Of a DNA stretch of 52,771 bases, positions 43,466 to 52,771 are shown piece by piece. Each line of letters starts with the position of its first letter. The stretch's first letter is position 1. The notes below the pieces were generated by a model. That model was given only the letters and a program-made list of their open reading frames with translations, did not search any database and was not told the origin of the DNA. The stretch covers positions 169,816 through 222,586 of the forward strand of contig JACSZT010000002.1 in assembly GCA_014332815.1 (NCBI GenBank), read 5' to 3'. The stretch is from Weissella confusa. GTDB taxonomy: Bacteria > Bacillota > Bacilli > Lactobacillales > Lactobacillaceae. The position numbers and the translations under genes are program-made.

Positions 43466-44851
43466 TGCAATCGCTGCGATTAATCCAGTTGCCGTGAACA
43501 CAGCCCCTTTATCCATCCCCGCAGCACCCAAAACAGATGGGTTAACGAAAAGAATGTAGGCCATTGAAACGAACGTTGTCGCACCGGCCAAAAATTCCGT
43601 GCGCATCGTCGTCCCAAGTTCAGACAACTTGAAGTAGCGTTCAAACATGAAGCAAAACTCCTTAATGGCGTTGATAATCGTTTCGCGAATGCGGAGAACT
43701 GTCAAAATCCAGAAGATGACACCGGCGACGAATACGCCTGCCAATGCCGTTTGCCATTTAACACCCATTCCGATTACCACACTGTAAGCAAAGAAGGCGT
43801 TCACACCAAGTCCCGGTGCAATGGCGAAAGGATAACGTGCAACGGCACCCATAAAGATGGTTGCACCTGGAATCTTACGTGCGAACAACGCAAAACTGAC
43901 CAAGACACCAAAAATCGTTAGCATCACTTGTGGATTGCTCCAGTCGCCCCAGCCAATGATCGTCGACTTGTTGGCCGCGACAATCCCACCGTCGACCAGT
44001 CCAATCATGGCAATAAACAAACCGATACCACCCGCAATGGCAGCCTTCAAATCAGCTGGTGCCGTGTCAAAGAATGCCACTAGCAAGAACGTTAGAATAA
44101 CTGGAATCATCTGCATTGTGAACACGTCGTGCAAACCGAAGATGGCTTGTCCAAACGTTGGTGCCAAACTTGGCACCCCGGCAACAATGCCAGATGGTGC
44201 AGGAATCAAGCCTGTTACCAATCCAACAATTGATGTAATCACGATACCGATAAAGATTGTAAAGACTGACGTCATTCCTGAACGACCACCAACGGCGATT
44301 CCAGTTGATGATTCAACGAATGCTGTTGTAGGTGATGTTCCCAACAAGGCACCACCCAACATTCCGATTGAGTCGGCCATCAAAGCCTTACCAGCACGTG
44401 GCAATTCATTGTTGACCAAGAATCCACCAGAGCGAGCAATTCCAACCAAAGAACCATCTGAGATAGAGTAAGCCAATGGCATACCAATAACCGTCAAGAA
44501 TGACGCAGCGGCAATTGGGAAATCTTCCCAGTTAACAGCAGCAAGATTTCCGGCCATCAACACACCAACTACAATCAAGGCCGGCGCCGTCACGTGAGAC
44601 GTCACAACAACCAACAATGGTGAGAAGAACAATGCCAACAAGAAGAAGATTCCTATGGGCAGGGTTACCAAATTGGTAGCCCTGCCCATTTTTGTTTCAC
44701 ATGAAACAACTCATTATTAATGATTAGTTTGTAGCACGTAAACAAAGCCGATAAAGACAACTGCTAGTGCATACATAATTGGGTGAACCTTCTTACCACG
44801 ACCAGTTACGATCATCAAGAATGGGTACACGATAAATCCGATGGCAATTCC
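43466..44851 (-). CDS. NCS2/AzgA-type purine (hypoxanthine/guanine/adenine) permease
   Basis: Pieces: 43648-43466, then five blocks 43861-43664 to 44653-44456, then 44851-44717; rejoined 435 aa. MFERYFKLSELGTTMRTEFLAGATTFVSMAYILFVNPSVLG is the AzgA-type start; PFAIAPGLGVNAFFAYSVV, SAGIGLF-like AAIAGGIGLFIAMIGL, DTAPADL, LGTSPTTAFVESSTGIAVGGRSGMT and LFFSPLL complete the family pattern over about 12 helices. It imports purine bases with protons. PurBoxes upstream fit this role. RBS AAGGAGTTT. It ends near a bidirectional terminator shared with the FMN reductase. Confidence 0.94.
44654..44692. terminator. Bidirectional terminator between the purine permease and FMN reductase genes
   Basis: GGGCAGGGTTACCAA / TTGGTAGCCCTGCCC is an almost perfect palindrome with a T-run on the plus strand side. 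Confidence 0.9.
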
Positions 44852-45445
44852 TAACAGTTTATGCGCAAATGCACTTGCGCGATATTTTGTTTGCTCTACA
44901 ATCACCCGTTTTGATGGGGAATGATACGCTAGTTGGTGCCGGTCACCAAAAGTTAAGTGGGACGGATAATCTCACTGATGACAGCACAATCGCCTGGTTG
45001 GATACGGTCATGCCAAACTTTAAGGCATTCGTAGCATCTCACTAAAATACTGAACTAACACCTTCACCAGAAGTTGTGGTATTCAAGCAAGCTGTTAAAG
45101 AGGCTGACGGTGTCATCTGGTTGACGCCTGAGTACAACCACTCAATTCCAGGTGTCCTAAAGAACGCCATCGACTGGTTGTCACGTGTCGACAAGGTCAT
45201 GATCAACAAGCCATCATTAATCATGGGAACCACCCCTGGATTTTTGGTGCTGTAAACTTGAAGACAGTATTTTTCAATTTAACGTAGGAGAATAAGCTTT
45301 ATGAAATACGTTGCAATCGTTGGTAGTAACAGCAAGAACTCATTAAACCGTGTCTTGGCTAACTTTTTGGCCAAGCGTTACGGTTCTGATGACCTATCAA
45401 TTGATGTTCTATCTATTAATAACTTGCCATTTTACAGCGTGGATG
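44852..45445 (+). CDS. NADPH-dependent FMN reductase family protein
   Basis: Pieces: 45301-45445, 45050-45247, 44852-45045; rejoined 178 aa. Flavodoxin fold: VAIVGSNSKNSLNRVLANFL (phosphate loop), FKQAVKEADGVIWLTPEYNHSIPGVLKNAIDWLSR (family signature PEYNHSIPG), then LIMGTTPGF. Enzymes of this family reduce flavin, quinones or azo compounds with NADPH. RBS AGGAGAAT. It is divergent from the MarR gene across about 150 nt that hold an operator, so it is likely a target of that regulator. Confidence 0.92.
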
Positions 45446-46039
45446 AAATCAGCAAGTTTTTCGCTCATCTTCGATTGATTCAATCCGACTAACTTGCTCA
45501 TTAATGACATATAACTCTGAATGAAAACGCGTTGTTGGTCCATAACAAAACCCTCCTATACCATTTTCATTATAGGTGGGTTTTGTTTCCATATCAACAA
45601 ACATCTGCCAAATAATGGCTATCATTTTGGTTTTCATCATTCCATGTCAGTCAGCGTAAAGTATCGTTCTTTTTTGTTTTCCGGCTTCTTATAATCAGTA
45701 ACTAGCCCTTTTTCAATCATCTTATTCGTGATTTTCGTAATTGCGCCACGCGTCATATCAGAATATTCCGCCAATTTTGTGACGTTTGCATCGTCTGGAT
45801 GATTCGCAATGAACTCTAGTGTCTCCACTTCTGGGTGACGAAACTCGTTTAAAACCAGTTGCAGCTTCGGTATCTATTCTTTTGTTTTCGCTATTTCAGC
45901 ATCCAAAAATTGGCTGTAAGTTTGGGCAAACGCAATCATCTTATCAATGTCTGCTGAGCTCACTGCATCGAACACTGGCTTGTCCCGATCGAAAAATTCG
46001 TTGTTCAACGACTCATGAACTTCATTCACTTCGCGTCCC
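45446..46039 (-). CDS. MarR-family transcriptional regulator
   Basis: Pieces: 45543-45446, 45841-45644, 46039-45874; rejoined 153 aa. MDQQRVFIQSYMSLMSKLVG helix, then the winged helix HPDDANVTKLAEYSDMTRGAITKITNKMIEKGLVTDYKKPENKKERYFTLTD, and dimerisation helices at both ends. No Cys is seen in the rejoined protein, so thiol sensing is unlikely. RBS GGAGGGTTTT. An operator-like palindrome lies 37-59 nt upstream, and two identical sites precede the MFS gene behind it. Probably a self-controlled repressor of reductase and exporter. Confidence 0.92.
45580..45602. promoter_or_regulatory. MarR-type operator copy 1 (marR/FMN reductase gap)
   Basis: TTTTGTTTCCATATCAACAA, inverted repeat TTTTGTT..AACAAA. 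Matches copies 2 and 3 at all but three central bases. Located in the divergent promoter region. Confidence 0.7.
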
Positions 46040-47623
46040 TCAATGCTAACCAAATTAGCAGGTAGCGGATCGACTTGCATCGTCTTTGAATGGAACATAT
46101 ATATAAAACCTCGTTTAATTGTTGTGAGCAAGAATCGTCGATTTATTCGACTTTTCTTTTTGTTTCCTTGTCAACAAAAATAGATATTAAACTTATTTTG
46201 TTTCCTTGTCAACAAAATAAGAACAATAAAAAACTGCCAGACCATCTTGCCGGAAAAGCGATCAACTAGCCAACTTGAAAATGGCACGGCAGCACCCATC
46301 GCTAGAATAAAGCCAGTAACAGTCCACTGAATCAGTGCCAGGCTGGTACCAAAATCAATGCGCAGTTGATTAACAGCAATATTCACCATCGTTGAATCCA
46401 ACATAGGCGCCATCGCACCAAGGACTAACAACCACATCATAGGTACACCGATAATCGACATCACGCGACCCATTTTGTCACCGCCAAATAAATCAACTAG
46501 CAGCGTGAACATAACCGGCATAATCATACCAGCCGCAAAGCCTTGCACAATGCGCAATGCAATCAACATTTCAACATTGCCTGATAGGCCAGCAAGCAGT
46601 GACGCAACACCAAATGCGATTTCTGACCAGAAACCTGAAAGTGCGACCAACAATCCGACACCAAAGCCATCAAAAGTAGCAGACGGATTTTTAGGCGCAA
46701 TCGCTGGCACCTTCTTATATAACATCAATGCTGAGATTAGAACAATTGGCACATTAATGAAGAAAATCCAGCGCCATGAGATCAATTGGACAATCAAGCC
46801 ACCAATAATCGGTCCAGCCATCGGACCTAATTGGAGGTTACCTAGCATGGCACCTGAAAAATTGCGGTGCTTGAAAAGACGAAGGGGCAACACTGCCGTA
46901 TTTGGATAACGCCAAGCGTACAACAAGTACCCAATTAAAATAACGATTGTCAACGCACCGAAGGCAACAGTTAGCTGGTTGTTAAACGATCCTGTCGTGC
47001 TGGCTTGAACCGTGCCATAAACAAACGTTTTAGTAAGTACTGTACCCGTAATGACAACCCAACGAGCACCAATCGTATCGATCAACTTACCAATTGTTCC
47101 ACGTGAAACTAGCATGCCGACACTCTGTGGGATGAGTGATACCGCAGCCATAATGACGCTTTCGCCACGAACATCTTGGAAAAAGAGGGGCAACAAAATC
47201 ATTGGTCCGCTAGTGATAAAGCCGGCTTAGGCTGAGCCAACTTGTTGAAACAAGTTAGATCCCAACGATGCCTTACCTGAATCAACTCGGTCAATACCAA
47301 CATAAGCATCGGCTTGAATGGCTGACTTAACCGCCGCACCACCGACACCGCGAACAAACATCACAATGGCAATTAACCAGTAGGCGGTCTGGGCATCAAA
47401 GAATACAAAAGGCAACGTACTAATATACGCGAACGTGAACAGTTTTGTGGATTATATTTACTTCACTTTGTGAGTTAGCATAAATGCCGGAACAATCATC
47501 AAAACAACAAAGACTGTCCCCCAAGCAAATGCGTATTGATATGCACCCAACAATTGGGCTGTTTGAACAATGTGATGTGCACTGACAAAGCCAGCAACCA
47601 ATGTGGCTAGGACAGCTGACCCG
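46040..47623 (-). CDS. MFS drug exporter, DHA2 (EmrB/QacA) type
   Basis: Pieces: 46098-46040, then six blocks 46435-46238 to 47425-47228, then 47623-47458; rejoined 470 aa. About 14 helices. First helix LGAMAPMLDSTMVNIAVNQL (DHA2 motif D1-like), QWTVTGFILAMGAAVPFSSWLVDRFSGK (motif A region), RIVQGFAAGMIMPV, GPMAGPIIGGLIVQLISWRWIFFINVPI (motif C and following), and a C-terminal helix ending FMLTHKVK. It pumps out amphipathic compounds with protons. Downstream of marR on the same strand, with two operators in between. Confidence 0.92.
46157..46218. promoter_or_regulatory. MarR-type operator copies 2 and 3 before the MFS gene
   Basis: Two copies of TTTTGTTTCCTTGTCAACAA about 40 nt apart (centres near 46169 and 46207), each an inverted repeat TTTTGTT..AACAAAA. 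They flank a likely promoter of the MFS gene. Confidence 0.75.
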
Positions 47624-49603
47624 GGAAGTATTCTTGGACTACCTTTAGTGGCAATTTAATCTCAGGCCGCGATACCAAATAGCGTAGTAACTCTACTTTC
47701 TGGCGGTCCTTTTTCTCAATCATCCACTCCATATTTTTCTCACCCTAAAAAATTCGTTATTAACTAAATATACAACCTCTGACATTCAATGTCATGTAAT
47801 CCTCCTAAATTAAAAACTGTCGGCGCATTAGTTGCCACGGAATTGATTGACGCATGTACTGCAACGCAAAGACGTTTGAATCAACGTTACGATTCTGCGT
47901 TAATTCAATCATTTTTTCATCTTCTGATAATTTAAAAAATGATGGTTCCTCACCATAAAATTCCTGCATATCATCAAACAAGCCACGAATTGTCGATAGC
48001 ACCATATACTTTGACCAATGATACTTTACGAATAGTCGGAAATACACTGCGCGTATTTCTGCCTCGTTCCCTGTCAACGTATAATCCTGCGTAATTGTAA
48101 TACCGTGTTGTTCAAAGAATTCGTCGAGTTGTAGTTTCCCATTACGCGCTGAAGAAACGGTTGTTAAATTGCGAACAGCAAAATCTTCATATGAACGCAT
48201 CGTTTCATTAAACGTCTTATTATCAATTGCATCATCTTCCACAAAATGACCTAATTGTAGACGTTCAAGTCAAATCGCAGTTGAAAATCGCAACGCAATT
48301 CGCTTACTTTGCCGAATTTTAGTTTCTTCAGGTGAAATGATTTTGATAATCGCTTTAATCGCTTGATTTGCTAGCGCCAACTCTTCATCCGAAAAAGGAA
48401 AAATGCGATCTGCAATTGCCGCTGATGGTGTCAAATTCTCATAGCGACCAACTTCATACCCAACGTCAATTGAAAATAGCGCAATCAAGGCATAACGTGC
48501 TTCACGATGTAGGTGCTCATCAGAAATATCTGGAACACGCAGCTTCACTTGCTGTTCGAAATACGCAATGAGGCGCTGTGACTTGTCGTTTAATTGATCA
48601 TTTGGCAACAATAGCATTAATGGGAATTGTTCATACGCCGCATCGAAGCGCACCACCATTTGTCGATCGTCGCTTGTCGGACTAACCACCGCACCAATCA
48701 ACGTGCCGAAAAATACTTCTCGAATAAGGTCCCGTTCACGTGCCGTCAACTGATAACCAAAGAAATCATCATAATGACGGTCAACCAAGCGAATAAATCC
48801 CTCAATCATCCGCATATCTGTCAAAATAGCTTCGAGACCAAATTGATAATTAATATCTATCGCAACTTTAATCTTTGGAAACACACGGTGCATATCAAAT
48901 ACCGATGCAAATCCAACGTAAAGAATTTCAAAATACGCATTTCGTGCTGCCGTCACATCAAGTTGACGACGCTCTGCAATATCATCAATCAGATTCAACG
49001 TAAAATCAGCCTCTTCTTCAAACTTTTCAACCTTCATTTCGCTCAAACGGCGACGCAATTGCTCAAAATCCAATGAGGTTGGCATCGTTGGCCAGATAAA
49101 TGTATTTTCTTCGGGAATCTGTGCATGATTGATGTCAGATATCAAAATATCAGTGTCGTCATCAATGAATTCAGACACCTCAACATTCATTGCCCGCAAT
49201 CCTAGTACGTTACAAGTTTGTCTCCCGCAGAAGAGCACGCTCGAACGACTGGCAAAGATAATATAGCTTCCCTTTTCTCTTGCACATCATTTCTATTACG
49301 TTATTTATAATAAAGACTTCTCGTGAGGTTTGCTTGTAATTTTTTTGTTTTTTTTAACAATAAAAAAAACGTATTAATTTGTAGGGAAACGTAGCTTGAT
49401 TCCACCCCAGGATGCGCAGACATCCTGGTTTTTATTTTTTAGAGAGAGTATTGAGTGAGTAGAAATATATCAAAATATTTCCCGTAACAAATCATCTGTG
49501 AAGATTCACTTGTGGTCACACAACTATCGCCTTCGCAGATAGGCACCATTGTCATTCGCTTGAATTTGAACAAACCCCAAAAAGTCAGCGACTTCAATTG
49601 TTC
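47624..49603 (-). CDS. Mga-like virulence/transport regulator with an in-frame TGA
   Basis: Pieces: 47732-47624, then eight blocks 48019-47822 to 49405-49208, then 49603-49524; 591 codons counting the internal stop. N-terminal helix-turn-helix units (KVELLRYLVSRPEIKLPLKVVQEYFHWSKYMVL; QSIPWQLMR...NGKLQLDEFFEQHGITIT..LTGNEAEIR) fit the Mga/HTH_Mga layout, followed by PRD-like helices. Codon 217 is TGA (48272-48270); both sides stay in the same frame and resemble one protein. This is either a nonsense mutation or a base error. It is convergent with the TPI-like gene. Confidence 0.7.
49407..49440 (+). terminator. Terminator after the TPI-like gene
   Basis: CCAGGATG / CATCCTGG stem with a six-base loop and T-run. 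In restored order it starts 9-10 nt after the TPI-like stop. Confidence 0.85.
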
Positions 49604-50395
49604 TATTCGCGCCTTCATGAAAAGCAATTACCCAGCCATTGATTACCAATTGATTCTGGGCGGGCACATGGATGAAGTTGGATCACCAATCGCCAGCGCC
49701 ATCGGTTATGACGGTGTGCTAATTGGTGACCGGTACCACACACTCGAAGCATTCCAACCCGTGTTGGACGTGCTAAATAATCTCAGCCGTTAAAAATAAA
49801 ATGCTTTGGAAAACGACATTAAGCCAATCATCTCAGTCGGTCAATACAGCAACCTAGAAATGGTTACTGAAGAACTAGACATTCTGCTTTTGGATCAAAA
49901 AATCACCAAGCCAATCATCATCGCCTATGAATCATTGGCTTCTACTGAAATGGGACGTGCCCTTTATTCAATCGATGAAATTCGCGATGTGCACAACACA
50001 CCAACGCTGCCAGTTGATAATGACCACGATAAATTCGAAGTCATCAGTCAAAATTTGACAATCAAAGAGCGTACCGTGGGTGAGATTTCACCTAGTGTCT
50101 TGCGTTCGCTTGGTATCACGACGAGTTTCATTGGTCACTTGGAGCGTCGTAAGTCACTTAACGAAGGCTTGTTAATCGTTCGCAAGCGTCTCGAAAATAT
50201 TATCAGCCATTCTTTCATCAGAAATATGGGGTATACTGCAAGTAATCAATCGAAAAGTATAACAACGTTACCTTTGGGGGAGGATAAATCAATGTTAGCT
50301 GTTCTAAATTTTAAAAACTTAGTGGATTTTGAACTTCAAAAGCAATTTCTAAACGATTTAGATAATGCCGAAGTTCAAGTTGACTTAAAAATTGC
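49604..50395 (+). CDS. Divergent triosephosphate-isomerase-like protein
   Basis: Pieces: 50292-50395, 50000-50197, 49802-49999, 49604-49793; rejoined 229 aa. TIM-barrel markers in order: NFKN (Lys), GEISPSVLRSLGITTSFIGHLERRK (His and the ERR phosphate helix; normal enzymes have GHSERR), KPIISVGQ, IIIAYESLASTEMGRA (Glu kept, but the usual AYEP.WAIGTG loop is changed), LGGHMDE and YDGVLIGDRYH. This suggests a paralogue with altered loop 6. It may still isomerise a sugar phosphate, or have lost activity. RBS GGGGGAGG. Confidence 0.8.
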
Positions 50396-51187
50396 CCAAT
50401 TCAATCAATACTTTTGAATTGCTAAACGCGCCCATCTGATAAAGTTTAAACACAGCCCAAATCGTTAGTAAGATACCAATAACTGATAGGGCTTTTAAAA
50501 TCCATTTTACGTGATATACCTTCATTGCCTTCCCCCCAGAATTAAATTAAACCATGTTTTCGTGGCTTTTTCATGACTCAGTTTCCATTATTCCTCCGAA
50601 GCGCCTTCCCAAGGCGAACAATGCCAAAGACCCCAATACAATACCAATATAATTGTACAGGAATCCCCACCAAGGACCGAACATCAACACACCGGCAGCC
50701 AATGATACACCACCCGGTAACACTGGAATGACCACTTGGATAATCTGAATCAAAATAAAAACAATTGGCGCCAAAATTCCGTATCCCTTTACTGGCTTAC
50801 CAAGCAAAATGATCAATGTGAATTCTCGCCAAGTCATTTTCGTCAAACTCGTTAACAGAACTAAGGCATCATCCGGGGCAACTGGTGCGAAAATAAGCAA
50901 CGCAAACGTGATGTGCCAGCCTTTCGAATCCAGACGGTGCATATATTTATCAAGCGTAGCCTCGCTAACGAAAATGTCGATTATACGGTCAAGTCGTACA
51001 AGGACAAATGTCTGTTTATTAATATGCGGTCATTACCGAACTTCACTTGTAATTAACGCATAAAAAGTTAGGAATATCGTCGTAATAATCTTTACAATTA
51101 TTATGTCTCAAATACGCTACTTACCAACAAAATTCATTAGCCAATCAGCCCCGTAAAGCATCCCCAAACTATACGCAAGTATTGAAA
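50396..51187 (-). CDS. DedA/TVP38-family membrane protein
   Basis: Pieces: 50525-50396, 50791-50594, 50989-50792, 51187-51117; rejoined 198 aa. MKVYHVKWILKALSVIGILLTI (first helix), IIQVVIPVLPGGVSLAAGVLMFGPWWGFLYNYIGIVLGSLALFALGRRFG (re-entrant loop and the RxG motif), then FAPVAPDDALVLLTSLTKM and LLGKP. Families of this type move undecaprenyl phosphate or other lipids across the membrane. RBS GGGGGGAAGG. It is upstream of the 61-residue gene only across a terminator. Confidence 0.9.
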
Positions 51188-51583
51188 TCCATCGCAGGAA
51201 CCATAGCAACTGCCAAGCTTCCCGTCGTTAATTGACGGCCAGCTTGTGTGTGATGTGACATGGTGTCATCTCCTCCAAATAGAAAAACTCAACTTATCTA
51301 TTATCAAGAAATCTTAACGATTTAGCAAACATTGAAATGTAACATAAAACCCCGTGAAACCTAGGTTTCACGGGGTTAATTGTTTTAGGTGTTACAAAGA
51401 AAGACGTCCCAACAGCAAGTATCATACTAACCGTGAACATGACGTCATCTTTTAGATACGTAAATACACGCTTAATCATTTGCTTGCTTCGCTTTCTCTT
51501 CTAATACTTTTCCGTTCGCATTTGCTAGCCGAATCATTTCATATGCTTTCGCTGCCATAAGTGCTGTTAGGCCTGCGGAAATT
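51188..51583 (-). CDS. Small membrane protein, 61 residues
   Basis: Pieces: 51261-51188, 51583-51472. MSHHTQAGRQLTTGSLAVAM continues into a hydrophobic helix (PAMAISAGLTALMAAKAY) and a charged tail (RLANANGKVLEEKAKQAND). It has a very strong ribosome site GGAGGAGAT. Its stop overlaps the start of the ion permease (ATGATTAA), so the two are coupled. The function is unknown; it may be an accessory of the permease. Confidence 0.75.
51343..51382. terminator. Terminator upstream of the 61-residue gene
   Basis: AACCCCGTGAAACCT / AGGTTTCACGGGGTT is a perfect palindrome. In restored order it lies between the dedA stop and the start of the 61-residue gene on the same strand. Confidence 0.85.
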
Positions 51584-52771
51584 GGGCAATATCGTTTGAC
51601 AGGAACATCGCTCCGAAGAACGATAGGAATGTGACAGAAGTCATCAGCGTTCGCGCATGGTGACTACGGCTGACCAACCAAACTGAGACGGCGTGCAAAA
51701 CGCCCGCTCGTTCCAAAAAGCCAACCCAAATCATCATCGACATCAAACTGAAAATAGTATGCCAATTAACAGACCCAAAATACAATGACACTGACCACTT
51801 GAAAAATTGTCCAACGCTGACGTGATAGAACCCGTACATGTACAAGTTTTGTGACTTACCAAATGGGAATAAGATAGCCCCTGAATTGGCTGCCATAATA
51901 ACCAATGTTGACCCGATGACCTTCAATCGAACTGAAAGATCTTTTGCCAATCGTAGGTAGATTGGCATCAAGGTCAAAAAAAACGCAACCAGAATCAATG
52001 GCACGACAACATTAAATGGCGTCCAGCCAAAGATTGTTGCAACCAAAATCAAACCGGTAATCGCTAAAAATACAAGTGAGCCATGATTTAGCTTATCAGC
52101 TGGCTTCAACTTAATTTCCAACGGCGTCGCACGCACGAATCGCGTAATGATGAACATCAAAACCAATGACGCCAACGTTGTTGATGGTACGTTTGAGATG
52201 AATTGACTCAAGAAGAACGTTCCGAATAGAACGTGTGACTTGGTGTCAAACAATGAGCTAACTAGTTCGCGGATAACTTCGATGTGCGCCAAATTATTTG
52301 TCGCAATGAAGAAGAAAAAGAACGTAACTAGCAAGCCAAAGTCGACCATCTTGAACATTGAGCGGTTGTAAATGAACACCAGCAAAATTGCTGCCATGAC
52401 GAAGTTCACAACCATGAACAACTTCATGAATGACTTAGAAGAGTCTGGTTCAATTTGACGGAACACACGGAATCCAATCAAGTTGGCCATTGAGGCAACA
52501 ACCGTTCCCAATCCACCAATGTTTGATCCAATAAACAATTCACGCGCATGATCGGTGAATGTTGAAATCAAGAAAATGAGCTTTGATTCCGAATTTTTGC
52601 CGTATTGCAACGGGCGGAACACCTTTGAGATACATCGATACTGCTTCAATTTGAATTTCTTTCGAGAACATAAGAAAACCCCATGAGTTAGATTTACTCC
52701 AACTCATGGGGTTCAGTTCATGTTGCTCAACAAAATGAGCAACAGCCGTTTTAATTATTAAATTCCAAAAA
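51386..52771 (-). CDS. Ion transporter (IT) superfamily permease, ArsB/SLC13-like
   Basis: Pieces: 51479-51386, then five blocks 51781-51584 to 52573-52376, then 52771-52758; rejoined 365 aa. About ten helices. Features: MMIWVGFLERAGVLHAVSVWL, FLSFFGAMFLSNDIAQF (the SND motif of ArsB-type carriers), MAANSGAILFPFGKSQNLYMYG (the matching N.G....P.G..QNL loop), a second FISNVPSTTLASLV, and SNIGGLGTVVASMANLI near the end. It carries an anion or Na+/dicarboxylate-type substrate; which one cannot be told. Coupled to the small gene upstream. Confidence 0.85.
52574..52722 (-). mobile_element. Left end of an IS3-type element with transposase orfA start
   Basis: This is the true left end of the sequence. 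On the minus strand an IR-like TGAACTGAACCCC (52720-52708) precedes a short palindrome and the ATG at 52671 of a frame MFSKEIQIEAVSMYLKGVP..IRQKFGIKAH, which matches the DNA-binding start of IS3/IS150-group OrfA. It runs off the supplied sequence. The palindrome (52676-52716) could block read-in from the permease. Confidence 0.65.

Noticed and set aside
46157..46218. CRISPR-like direct repeats
   Set aside because: Only two copies of a palindromic 20-mer with a promoter-sized spacer; a third copy before marR marks them as operators.

Overview
This window is a stretch of a low-to-mid-GC Gram-positive chromosome around the replication origin, but its sequence is out of order. It has been cut into 198-nt blocks, and the blocks are written in reverse order with each block's strand unchanged. 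Block starts fall at 105+198k up to about 28.6 kb and at 104+198k from about 34.9 kb, so one base is missing in between; the first 104 nt are the leftover tail. Because 198 is 66 codons, reading frames survive the cuts, so long open frames appear that hold a real protein with its segments back to front. The gyrase A frame, for example, runs from C-terminal blades to the N-terminus. Reading blocks from right to left restores about 50 genes. Each rejoined gene length I computed is divisible by 3, and several promoters and terminators become complete only across rejoined edges. I regard this as a data-handling or assembly artefact, not biology. All coordinates below are window coordinates; a gene's 'pieces' are given in the order needed to read it.

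The organism looks like Lactobacillaceae, probably the Weissella/Leuconostoc group. Evidence is the rpmH-dnaA-dnaN-yaaA-recF-gyrB-gyrA order, class II HMG-CoA reductase (mevalonate pathway), an IpaB/EvcA-type protein, Rgg and Mga type regulators, LtaS, and TTG-rich leucine codons. The genus is an inference.

Restored order, from the window's right end to its left: IS3-type transposase start (-), ion permease (-), small membrane protein (-), DedA (-), triosephosphate-isomerase-like protein (+), Mga-like regulator (-), MFS exporter and MarR regulator (-), divergent FMN reductase (+), purine permease (-), DUF805 (-), YczE (+), EIIC-like permease (+), YwaF (-), RNase HI (+), small protein (-), HAD phosphatase (-), ktrB (-), a DnaA-box-rich gap, rlmH (+), unknown gene (+), small gene (-), azlC-azlD (+), unknown gene (-), DUF368 (-), GNAT (+), SDR (+), T-box-controlled amino-acid permease (-), ktrA (-), a six-gene haem-uptake locus (three NEAT proteins, binding protein, permease, ATPase; +), lepB (-), yidC-rnpA-rpmH (-), oriC, dnaA, dnaN, yaaA-recF-gyrB-gyrA (+), rgg (+), GNAT (-), ltaS (+), merR (+), mvaA (+), IpaB/EvcA-like (+), sirtuin (+), and the tandem promoters and leader of an rRNA operon.

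The main functional groups are replication initiation, mevalonate and cell-envelope functions, potassium uptake, haem or iron capture by NEAT proteins, and a MarR/FMN-reductase/MFS stress module with repeated operators. No tRNA, rRNA body, CRISPR array or prophage was seen. I found no new biological system; the block reversal is the dominant signal, and the DnaA-box cluster between ktrB and rlmH and the NEAT locus are the best biological leads.
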